A DNA stretch of 64,000 bases from Paenibacillus sp. JZ16. GTDB lineage: Bacteria; Bacillota; Bacilli; Paenibacillales; Paenibacillaceae. Below, piece after piece: positions 41,974 through 49,357 of the stretch. Numbering within the stretch: position 1 is the stretch's first letter; each line of letters begins with the position of its first letter. The notes under the pieces are model-generated. The model was not told the DNA's origin, made no database searches, and saw only the letters and a program-made list of their open reading frames with translations. Both the position numbers and the translations under genes were made by a program. Location: assembly GCF_015326965.1 (NCBI RefSeq), contig NZ_CP017659.1:7267001-7331000 (forward strand), given 5' to 3'.

Positions 41974-43702
41974 GGGAAGACACCTCCTTGCCGAATTGCG
42001 ATTGATAAATATCCTGGTACAGCTCACAGGAAGCAAGCAGCTCGCTATGCGTACCTTCCGCTACCAATTCTCCATCGTCCAGCACCAGTATGCGATCGGC
42101 ATCAATTACGGAAGAGATCCGCTGGGCAATCATGAGGCAGGTTCGACCCTTCATCAGCCGGGCCAGCTCTTTCTGAAGCCTGGACTCCGTTCCCATATCG
42201 ATGGCACTGGTGCTGTCATCCAGAATCAGAATGGCGGGGCGGAGCAGTAATGCCCGTGCAATGGATATCCGCTGCTTCTGGCCGCCGGAGAGGTTCACGC
42301 CTCTTTGTCCAAGCATCGTATCGTATCCTTCCGGCATGGACGAAATGAATTCATGCGCCTGCGCAGCCTTGGCCGCTGCAATCACTTCTTCATCGGAAGC
42401 ATCCGCTTTCCCGTAGCGGATATTATCCCGAATGGTGCCTGTGAAGAGGATGGATTCTTGCAGGACGATGCCGATGCGTTCGCGTAACGCCGATAAGTCG
42501 AATTGTCGCACATCGGTTCCATCGATGAAGATCCGTCCGGAAGTTACATCATACAGGCGGGGAAGCAGGGATACCAGAGAGGTTTTTCCCGAACCGGTTG
42601 CTCCCATAATCGCGACGGTCTGCCCCGGTCGAACCTTGAAACTGACATGATGTAAAACAGGCTTCTGAATCCCCGGTTTATAGGAAAAAGTCACCTGGTC
42701 AAATTCGATTTCTCCCTGCTTGTATGCATTTACCGCCGGATGATCAGCGTTTGCAATCTCGGATTCCGTATGCATGACTTCCTGGATACGATCAGCGGAA
42801 ACCTTGGCCGTAGAGATTCGAACCAGCATCATCGCCACGGAGGAAACGGAGAACAGCACCTGTGTCACATAGTTGATGAAGGCTACCAGGCTTCCCACCT
42901 CGAACGAGCCATCAATCGCGTTCTTCCCGCCGAGCCAGAGGACAATCACGATGCTGATGTTCAGTATCATGGTCAAGATGGGCATATTGAGCGCGACAAT
43001 CCGTTGTGTTTTAACCGAAACTTGCGTGAAGTCGGTATTCGCTTGATGGAATCGATCCTTCTCATACCCGGCTCGCACGAATGCTTTGGATACCCGGATG
43101 CCGGCAAAATTCTCTTTCAGGACTGTATTCACTTTATCGAGTTTCTTCTGAACGGTGGCGAATAAGGGTAGGGTAGCCCGGATCAGAAAGAACATCACAA
43201 CGAACAACAACGGAACGGCAATGGCCAGAATGATGGCGAGCTTCGGGCTAATGATCACTGCCATGATCATGCTTCCAATCGCGAGCAACGGAGAGCGTAC
43301 GAAGATACGCAGCAGCATCTGGACCATGGTCTGAATCTGGACGATGTCGCTCGTAAGCCGTGTGATCAGCGAACCCGTTGAGACATCGTCCAGATTACGG
43401 AACGAGAGGGTCTGAACCTTAAGGAACAAATCCCGGCGCAGGTCGGCACCGAAACGCTGCGAGGCAATGGAAGAATAGATCGTACAACCGAGACCTCCAA
43501 GCAGCCCGATGGCAGCCGCACCCAGCATGATGAGACCTGTATGGAGAATGTGCGCAGTATCGTTCTGCATGACGCCTTGATCAATAATGCTGGCCATGAG
43601 AATGGGCTGGAGCAAATCCATGGCGACCTCCAGCAGCATAAGCAGCGGCGCAAGCAGGGCCGCAGCCCAGTGGGGACGTAAATAACGAAATAATTTGAGC
43701 AA
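41966..43702 (-). CDS. ABC exporter half-transporter (membrane plus ATPase), subunit 1
   Basis: About 578 residues: six helices (about 20-310) and an ATPase domain with Walker A MGATGSGKTS, signature LSGGQKQRI and H-loop IAQRISS. The Walker B is followed by DDSTSAID, so the catalytic Glu is replaced by Asp, marking the degenerate site of heterodimeric exporters. The partner keeps the Glu. I prefer TTG 43702 with AAGAAGGTG upstream; an in-frame TTG at 43744 is possible. Likely substrate: hydrophobic drugs or peptides. Confidence 0.9.
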   Translation of the reverse strand: MLKLFRYLRPHWAAALLAPLLMLLEVAMDLLQPILMASIIDQGVMQNDTAHILHTGLIMLGAAAIGLLGGLGCTIYSSIASQRFGADLRRDLFLKVQTLSFRNLDDVSTGSLITRLTSDIVQIQTMVQMLLRIFVRSPLLAIGSMIMAVIISPKLAIILAIAVPLLFVVMFFLIRATLPLFATVQKKLDKVNTVLKENFAGIRVSKAFVRAGYEKDRFHQANTDFTQVSVKTQRIVALNMPILTMILNISIVIVLWLGGKNAIDGSFEVGSLVAFINYVTQVLFSVSSVAMMLVRISTAKVSADRIQEVMHTESEIANADHPAVNAYKQGEIEFDQVTFSYKPGIQKPVLHHVSFKVRPGQTVAIMGATGSGKTSLVSLLPRLYDVTSGRIFIDGTDVRQFDLSALRERIGIVLQESILFTGTIRDNIRYGKADASDEEVIAAAKAAQAHEFISSMPEGYDTMLGQRGVNLSGGQKQRISIARALLLRPAILILDDSTSAIDMGTESRLQKELARLMKGRTCLMIAQRISSVIDADRILVLDDGELVAEGTHSELLASCELYQDIYQSQFGKEVSSHG

Positions 43703-43888
43703 GAATAATGGCACCTTCTTTATTCTTTTTAGTCTAAATACCAAGTTAAGCCATTGGCTTCAATCTTGTCAAAGGGAAAAGGGATAGGCGAGAATCATCT
43801 CTCTTAAGAAAAACTTTAACTTTTTCCTACTTTTCCTTAAACTCTATTCATTAATCTGGATAGACCAAGCTAGAGGGAGTTGTTGAAG

Positions 43889-44791
43889 TTGAAAAAAGGT
43901 TTGATTATGCTCGTTATATTTCTGTTGGTCGGATGCGAGTCCATTCTGACGGAGACGCCTAACGTGAAGGATAGGGTGGACAGTAGGGATGGACAGGAAA
44001 CAAAGACGGATTCCGGCACGCAATCGAATCAGACATCCGCTACGCAGACGATCCGTGTAACGGATGAACAAGTGACGCGTGGAAACTTGGTTCTGGTCAA
44101 TAAGGATCATCCGCTTGATCCGGAAGCGGTGCCGAAGGATATCGTAACATTGTTTGAAAATCAAGATTTAATGTATGGTTATGTGGTTCTGGATAACACG
44201 ATCCGGTTATCGCGCAGTGTGGCGGAGAATTTCCGTAATATGATTGAAGCCGCCGGAGAAGATGGAGTCAATCGCTTCATGATCAGCAGCGGGTATCGGG
44301 ATGAAGACGAGCAAGAACAGCTTTATCGTGAAAAAGGTTCCGATTACGCCTTGCCTCCAGGCTACAGCGAGCATAATCTCGGGCTCTCGATGGATATCGG
44401 ATCGACGCAACAGTCGATTGATCGATCGCCCGAAGGGAAGTGGCTGAAGGAGCATGCATGGGCGCACGGATTCATTCTGCGCTATCCTCAGGACAAGACA
44501 GAGATTACAGGCATTCAGTATGAACCGTGGCATTTTCGTTATGTTGGGCAGCCGCACAGCATGATCATGAAGGAACTGAATCTTACCTTGGAGGAATATC
44601 TGGATTACCTAAAGGATCAATCCAGCTACAGAACAACCGTAGATGGGAAGGAATACGAAATTAAGTATGTACCCGTGACATCCAAAGACATGGAGATTGA
44701 GATACCGGCAGGAAGCGAGTATGAGATATCTGGAAACAATATCGACGGAATCATAGTGACGGTACTGCTAAGCAAGGATGATGCGGAATGA
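43889..44791 (+). CDS. VanY-type D,D-carboxypeptidase lipoprotein
   Basis: About 300 residues. The lipoprotein signal (KKGLIMLVIFLLVGC) puts the lipid-bearing Cys at about residue 16, followed by a low-complexity Thr/Gln linker. The M15B peptidase domain has SGYRDEDEQEQLY, the zinc ligands in SEHNLGLSMDIG (His, Asp) and EPWHFRYVG (His). It trims the terminal D-Ala of peptidoglycan stems outside the cell. TTG 43889 is nine bases after GAGGGAG. A C-terminal extension of about 60 residues follows the catalytic domain. Overlaps the VanZ gene by ATGA. Confidence 0.9.
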   Translation: MKKGLIMLVIFLLVGCESILTETPNVKDRVDSRDGQETKTDSGTQSNQTSATQTIRVTDEQVTRGNLVLVNKDHPLDPEAVPKDIVTLFENQDLMYGYVVLDNTIRLSRSVAENFRNMIEAAGEDGVNRFMISSGYRDEDEQEQLYREKGSDYALPPGYSEHNLGLSMDIGSTQQSIDRSPEGKWLKEHAWAHGFILRYPQDKTEITGIQYEPWHFRYVGQPHSMIMKELNLTLEEYLDYLKDQSSYRTTVDGKEYEIKYVPVTSKDMEIEIPAGSEYEISGNNIDGIIVTVLLSKDDAE

Positions 44792-45342
44792 AATTATCGA
44801 ATAAATGGTTACTATTATTGCCGTATTCATTGTATCTCTACGTCTTACTCAAGGTGATTCTATTCAAGTTCGGTTCCGTAGATATATCGGTTCTGTGGCA
44901 GCAGCTGCATCGAGCCACCGAGATCCCGGAATATGCACAGAATCGATTGCAATTTGCCAATTTCACGCCTTTTGAATCCATTCGAATGAATATGAGGCGT
45001 CTTACGAGTCCACATGACGTGATCAATCTCTTCGGGAATATCGCCATATTCATGCCTAATGGCATATTCGTCGGTCTTATGCTTAGGAGCAAGTTCCTCG
45101 GGTTCATTGGCTCCTTTACGACATCTCTGGGGTTGAGTCTCGCGCTGGAATGCTCCCAGCTCGTTTTTTCAATGGGAAGTTTTGATGTGGATGATTTAAT
45201 TCTGAATACAGCCGGCGGGGTGCTTGGATACGGCGTGTTTCTCATGTTGAAGCTAATCTTTTCAGGAACAACTCTGCCTATTGACGAGAGACGAGAAAGA
45301 ACGGGTAAGCCTTTAACTGGGAACGAACGAGTAAGGAACTGA
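44788..45342 (+). CDS. VanZ family membrane protein
   Basis: 184 residues, four to five membrane helices. VanZ landmarks are ANFTPFESIR, INLFGNIAIFMPNGIFVGL, LALECSQLVF and SFDVDDLILNTAGGVLGYG. VanZ proteins lower glycopeptide (teicoplanin) binding or act in lipid/wall metabolism by an unknown route. Translationally coupled to the VanY-type gene; no vanHAX genes are near, so this pair is not a vancomycin cluster. Confidence 0.9.
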   Translation: MKLSNKWLLLLPYSLYLYVLLKVILFKFGSVDISVLWQQLHRATEIPEYAQNRLQFANFTPFESIRMNMRRLTSPHDVINLFGNIAIFMPNGIFVGLMLRSKFLGFIGSFTTSLGLSLALECSQLVFSMGSFDVDDLILNTAGGVLGYGVFLMLKLIFSGTTLPIDERRERTGKPLTGNERVRN

Positions 45343-45389
45343 AGTGGATTGGATAGAAGGGGGATTGAAAAAGCACAGCTACAAAGCAT

Positions 45390-45423
45390 GACCAATACCC
45401 GGTTTAATACCGGGTATTGGTCT
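45390..45423. terminator. Palindromic hairpin between vanZ-like and nasA genes
   Basis: GACCAATACCCGG / CCGGGTATTGGTC, a perfect 13-bp stem. It has no strong T-run on either strand but sits between convergent genes. Confidence 0.65.
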
Positions 45424-45484
45424 CCTCAACATATTCTTAACATTTGTATTCGTTTGACAAGGATATAACCTGAGAGACTTTTAT

Positions 45485-46711
45485 TTATAGCTTGGCCGAA
45501 CCGGCCTGCGGACCTGATGACACACTGCGAAGCCAGCTTCGCCGCCATTTCAGCTGCATCACGACTGTAAGGGTCAGCGAAGCGGCAGCTATGAAACTTA
45601 AAATAATGAAGCCCGCTGTGTATGAGCCTGTCGCCTGGTATAATCGGCCGAGAATAAGCGGCAGAGCATAACCTCCAAGCCCTCCGGCGGCTCCGACAAT
45701 ACCGGTAACCAGGCCGATCTCGCCGCCAAACCGCTGAGGGACGAGCTGAAATACCGAACCGTTTCCCGCACCCAGGCACATCATGCCAATAAACAGCAGC
45801 GTGACAACAAGCCAAAGTGGAGGCATGAAGGAGACGCCGATGAGCATGATGGACGCCCCGGTATAGAGAAACATGAGCATCCGTGAGCCCCCGATTCGAT
45901 CGGCCAGAAAGCCGCCCACAGGGCGGAAGAAGCTCCCTGCTATGACGCAGATCGTGGTAATGTCGGCGGCCTGGACCGCGGAGAGACCATACTGGGTGTT
46001 GAAGAAGATCGTCAAATAGTTAGCAAGTCCCACAAAGCCGCCGAACGTCACGCAGTACAGGGCACAGAATACCCAGGCATCACGCTGCTTAAGGACATTT
46101 GCATATTCGGACCATCTTTTGGGAGCGGGACGATTCGGACTATTGCGTGCAAACAGCGAGAAGTAAATGAATACCAGCACGATGGGGATAATGGCGAGTC
46201 CGAACACAATCTCCCAGCTTCCGAAATGTTGGGCAAGCCGATTGGCGAAGAGGGTTGCGAGGACCGTGCCGCTGTTACCGGCACCGGCAATTCCCATCGC
46301 CAAACCTTGATGTTCCTTGGGATACCACTGTCCCGCCAGTGGCAGAGCTGCAGCGAACGAAGCTCCAGCCACCCCTAGCAGAATAGCGACAACATACAAT
46401 TGATCCAGGGAATCTACCCACAACCAGCCTAATAATAAAGGGATCAGCGTAACGACCATTCCAATCTGAGCCGTTAATTTAGGACCCAGGCGATCCGCCA
46501 GGAATCCTAATACGAGTCGGAGTATGGAGCCGCCCAGAACGGGAAGCGCCACAAGATTTGCCTTCTGCACCGGGTCCATCGGATAATCCGCGGCAATGAC
46601 CACCGCAAGGGGGCCAAGCATGCCCCATATCATAAAGCTGATGTCAAAATACAGAAAAGCACCGAACAGCGAGGGCTTATGCCCGCTTTGCCAAAATCCT
46701 TTCCTCTCCAT
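45485..46711 (-). CDS. nasA: Nitrate/nitrite MFS transporter (NarK/NasA)
   Basis: A 408-residue, 12-helix major facilitator of the nitrate/nitrite porter family. Signature segments are the first-helix FDISFMIWGMLGPL, the nitrate-signature-like GNSGTVLATLFANRL region on helix 5, and the second half GGFVGLANYLTIFF and GAAGGLGGYALPLILG. It imports nitrate for assimilation. Divergent from nasBC with which it shares GlnR-type and ANTAR-type controls. ATG 46711 follows AAGGAG. Confidence 0.93.
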   Translation of the reverse strand: MERKGFWQSGHKPSLFGAFLYFDISFMIWGMLGPLAVVIAADYPMDPVQKANLVALPVLGGSILRLVLGFLADRLGPKLTAQIGMVVTLIPLLLGWLWVDSLDQLYVVAILLGVAGASFAAALPLAGQWYPKEHQGLAMGIAGAGNSGTVLATLFANRLAQHFGSWEIVFGLAIIPIVLVFIYFSLFARNSPNRPAPKRWSEYANVLKQRDAWVFCALYCVTFGGFVGLANYLTIFFNTQYGLSAVQAADITTICVIAGSFFRPVGGFLADRIGGSRMLMFLYTGASIMLIGVSFMPPLWLVVTLLFIGMMCLGAGNGSVFQLVPQRFGGEIGLVTGIVGAAGGLGGYALPLILGRLYQATGSYTAGFIILSFIAAASLTLTVVMQLKWRRSWLRSVSSGPQAGSAKL

Positions 46712-46770
46712 CGTTATCGCTCCTTATCCAAAATGTGTACTTTCTCTATTCGTGTCGACTCCCAGCTGCA

Positions 46771-46851
46771 GGCATAAAAAGACCGCAATCGCCCTTTGCC
46801 AAGACGATTTGCGGCCTCATTGCCCAAAGACTAAAGACACATCATTGTGTC
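46771..46851 (-). promoter_or_regulatory. ANTAR-type two-hairpin antitermination leader of nasA
   Basis: Read on the minus strand. P1 is GACAC-AATGAT-GTGTC (46851-46836) and P2 is GGC-AATGAG-GCC (46824-46813); both hexaloops have A at position 1 and G at position 4. P2's 3-prime arm is part of the 5-prime arm of a terminator (GCCGCAAATCG with CGATTGCGG, then TTTTT; 46815-46776). P2 and terminator cannot form together, as in ANTAR-regulated leaders. Confidence 0.75.
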
Positions 46852-46888
46852 CCCGTCCGTAAAATAACATATGATTATGATGATTCAC

Positions 46889-46929
46889 ATTATAGAGAAG
46901 TGGTCAACTGAATGTCAATATACTTTACA
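46889..46929 (-). promoter_or_regulatory. nasA promoter with GlnR/TnrA box
   Basis: Minus strand TTGACA (46918-46913) and TATAAT (46894-46889), 18-base spacer. The box TGTAA-AGTATAT-TGACA (46929-46913) fits TGTNA-N7-TNACA and overlaps the -35. Confidence 0.8.
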
Positions 46930-46974
46930 TAATTTCGCTTGATATTTATTTATTCAGCAATATAATGAATTTGG

Positions 46975-47014
46975 TGTTATGTATATTGACATTTTTTTGT
47001 GCATCAACTAATCT
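46975..47014 (+). promoter_or_regulatory. nasBC promoter with GlnR/TnrA box
   Basis: TTGACA (46986-46991) and TAATCT (47009-47014), 17-base spacer. The box TGTTA-TGTATAT-TGACA (46975-46991) fits TGTNA-N7-TNACA and overlaps the -35 in the same geometry as on the nasA side. Confidence 0.8.
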
Positions 47015-47038
47015 GAATGTATGGTTATTATTGAAAAT

Positions 47039-47114
47039 CGGCACAAAGGTGTGCCGAATTAGAGGCAATGACGCCCTTTCCCTCATTATGGGAAAGGGCG
47101 TTTTCTATTTTCTT
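47039..47114 (+). promoter_or_regulatory. ANTAR-type two-hairpin antitermination leader of nasBC
   Basis: P1 is CGGCAC-AAAGGT-GTGCCG (47039-47056) and P2 is GGC-AATGAC-GCC (47064-47075); both hexaloops have A1 and G4. The terminator ACGCCCTTTCCC / GGGAAAGGGCGT (47071-47101, perfect 12 bp) plus TTTTCTATTTTCTT shares its 5-prime arm with P2. Mutually exclusive folding fits antitermination by an ANTAR protein encoded elsewhere. Confidence 0.82.
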
Positions 47115-47149
47115 ACATGAAGATGACATGGCGGGAGTGGAGGTGTTTC

Positions 47150-49324
47150 ATGAGGAGAAAGAAGCTACTTGTCGTTGGCAATGGGATGGCGGGAATACGA
47201 TGTGTTGAGGAAATCCTCAAGCTGGATCCGGAGCTCTTCGATATTACGATATTCGGTGCCGAACCTCGCCCTAACTACAATCGAATCCTCCTATCCAAAG
47301 TGCTTCAAGGTGAACATTCTCTCCAGGATATCATTCTGAACGATTGGTCCTGGTATGAGCTGCATGGCATTCGGCTGTTGGCAGGGGAGACCGTTTGTCA
47401 TATCGATATCAAATCCCGCGCTGTCGAGACAGTCTCCGGTATACGGGAAACGTATGATGCGTTAATTCTGGCAACAGGCTCATCTCCCTACATTCCGCCT
47501 ATAACCGGAGCGGATAAGGAAGGCGTCATTTCGTTTCGGACTGTGGACGACTGTACGAAAATGACCGAAATGTCCAAGATGTACACGAAGGCGGCAGTCA
47601 TTGGCGGAGGCTTACTGGGATTGGAGGCTGCCCGCGGGCTTCTCCATCTCGGGATGGATACCCAAGTGGTTCATAATGCTCCTTATATCATGAACCGGCA
47701 GCTGGATCGAACGGCTTCGATGATGCTGCAGCGGGAACTTGAAGCTCAAGGGATGCAATTTAACTTGGCGAAGGACACCACGCGAATTGTTGGCCGCACG
47801 AGAGCGCAGGGTCTTCGGTTTATGGACGGGACGCGTCTAGATGCGGATGTAGTCGTTCTCGCTGTTGGGATCAAGCCCAATGTGGAGCTTGCCCAAAGAA
47901 GCGGCATTCGAACGCAGCGGGCGATTCTGGTGGATGACTTCATGAGAACGAGCGAGCCGAACATTTATGCCGTGGGAGAGTGCGCGGAACACCGAGGCGT
48001 AAGTTATGGTCTGGTCGCTCCTCTGTATGAGCAGGGGAAGGTGCTGGCCCGTGTCATCTGCGGCCGGGAGGCGGAGCCATATGGCGGGTCGATTCCCTAC
48101 TCCCAGCTTAAAGTATCGGGCGTGGATGTATTCTCCGCCGGAGTGATATCAGGGGAAGGTGCTGAAACGGCCATTCAGCACTACGATGCCGTATGCGGCA
48201 CATACAAAAAAGTGACCATGCGCAATGGCAGGGTTACGGGTGCTGTTCTGTTCGGAAATACGAATGAGGGGTCCTCGCTCCTGACATTGGTGCAGCAGGG
48301 TGCGGCTGTGTCAGAGCTTATACCTTCTGAAAGCAGCGGCCTCAGCGCAGCCGAATCCGCTGCAGAGGCGCTCCCGGAACATGAAACGGTTTGCGCTTGC
48401 AACGGCGTCAGCAAAGCGGCGATCATGGCGGCTATTACCGAACATCATCTGGAAAGCTCGGATGAAGTGAAGGAGCATACCAGGGCATCCGGTTCCTGCG
48501 GCGGCTGCCGGCCTATGGTGGACGCTCTTGTCAAATATATGCGAAGCGGCAAGAGGAAAGAGGGTTTGCATACGGAAGCCAGAACGCCAATCGAGGTTCC
48601 TGTATGTGAATGCACGGTGCTTGGTCCATCTTCATTGAAGCAAGCGGTGGTTCATGCCGTGTCTCAAGGCTGTCATTCCGTTCAGGATTTTATGTTACGT
48701 CAAGGTTGGAAGAAACCGGACGGTTGTGAGGTGTGCTGTCCAGCCTTACGATTTTATTTTGACATTGAAATGACGGGTGCAGTTCACCATGATGAGCGTA
48801 GCCAACCAATTAAAGCAAGTGCCGACGACGTTTTTTATAAGGGCTCAAGGTCCTATCAGGGGGTCAAGGTATGGGTGGGAGACACGGAAGGATCGAAGCC
48901 AGAGGCGGCAAGCATTCGTAAAATTGGGGAATGGCTTCGAACCGGCTGGCGAGAGGTGTCCCTTCCTTCCCCGGTGAGTGCAGGGGTGTCTGATTGCACA
49001 GCGTCGTCCGTCAGCATCCTGGTTCAGGGGATCGGAATTTCCGTTTCTCCCGCGGGCTGGGAGGTTTATCTCGGCGGACATGCGGCGCATCCTGTCCGTG
49101 AAGGGCAGTTGATCGGTGTTGCGGAGAGTGAGGAAGATGTCGTCCAGCTCGCAGCTGCTAGCTTGCAGTGGTACCGTCAGAACAGCATGTATGAGGAACC
49201 GCTGTGGAGGTGGGTGGAACGTACAGGCGTGACGGCGATCCGGGAGAATGTTCTTGACGATGATCTGCAAAGAGAACTTGCAGAACAGCTGTCTCGCTAT
49301 GCATGGGAGGCGCAGGTCCGTTAA
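47150..49324 (+). CDS. nasB: Assimilatory nitrate reductase electron-transfer subunit
   Basis: About 724 residues. A FAD/NAD(P)-binding reductase part spans 1-400 (LLVVGNGMAG, ALILATGSSPYIPP, AVIGGGLLGLEAARGL, IYAVGECAEHRG). Two BFD-like [2Fe-2S] domains follow: CAC..CGGC (about 415-465) and CEC..CEVCC (about 490-545). The last 170 residues resemble the C-terminal half of NirB-type nitrite reductase (WEVYLGGHAAHPVREGQL) but lack the siroheme Cys cluster. It passes NAD(P)H electrons to NasC. ATG 47150 follows GGAGG by six bases; an upstream in-frame ATG at 47117 lies just after the terminator hairpin. Confidence 0.92.
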   Translation: MRRKKLLVVGNGMAGIRCVEEILKLDPELFDITIFGAEPRPNYNRILLSKVLQGEHSLQDIILNDWSWYELHGIRLLAGETVCHIDIKSRAVETVSGIRETYDALILATGSSPYIPPITGADKEGVISFRTVDDCTKMTEMSKMYTKAAVIGGGLLGLEAARGLLHLGMDTQVVHNAPYIMNRQLDRTASMMLQRELEAQGMQFNLAKDTTRIVGRTRAQGLRFMDGTRLDADVVVLAVGIKPNVELAQRSGIRTQRAILVDDFMRTSEPNIYAVGECAEHRGVSYGLVAPLYEQGKVLARVICGREAEPYGGSIPYSQLKVSGVDVFSAGVISGEGAETAIQHYDAVCGTYKKVTMRNGRVTGAVLFGNTNEGSSLLTLVQQGAAVSELIPSESSGLSAAESAAEALPEHETVCACNGVSKAAIMAAITEHHLESSDEVKEHTRASGSCGGCRPMVDALVKYMRSGKRKEGLHTEARTPIEVPVCECTVLGPSSLKQAVVHAVSQGCHSVQDFMLRQGWKKPDGCEVCCPALRFYFDIEMTGAVHHDERSQPIKASADDVFYKGSRSYQGVKVWVGDTEGSKPEAASIRKIGEWLRTGWREVSLPSPVSAGVSDCTASSVSILVQGIGISVSPAGWEVYLGGHAAHPVREGQLIGVAESEEDVVQLAAASLQWYRQNSMYEEPLWRWVERTGVTAIRENVLDDDLQRELAEQLSRYAWEAQVR

Positions 49325-49357
49325 AGCAGAAGAATAATAGAAAGAGGTGGTCTCGTT

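Noticed and set aside
43880..45342. Vancomycin resistance cluster
   Set aside because: VanY and VanZ family genes occur alone; no ligase, dehydrogenase or dipeptidase gene (vanHAX) is present.
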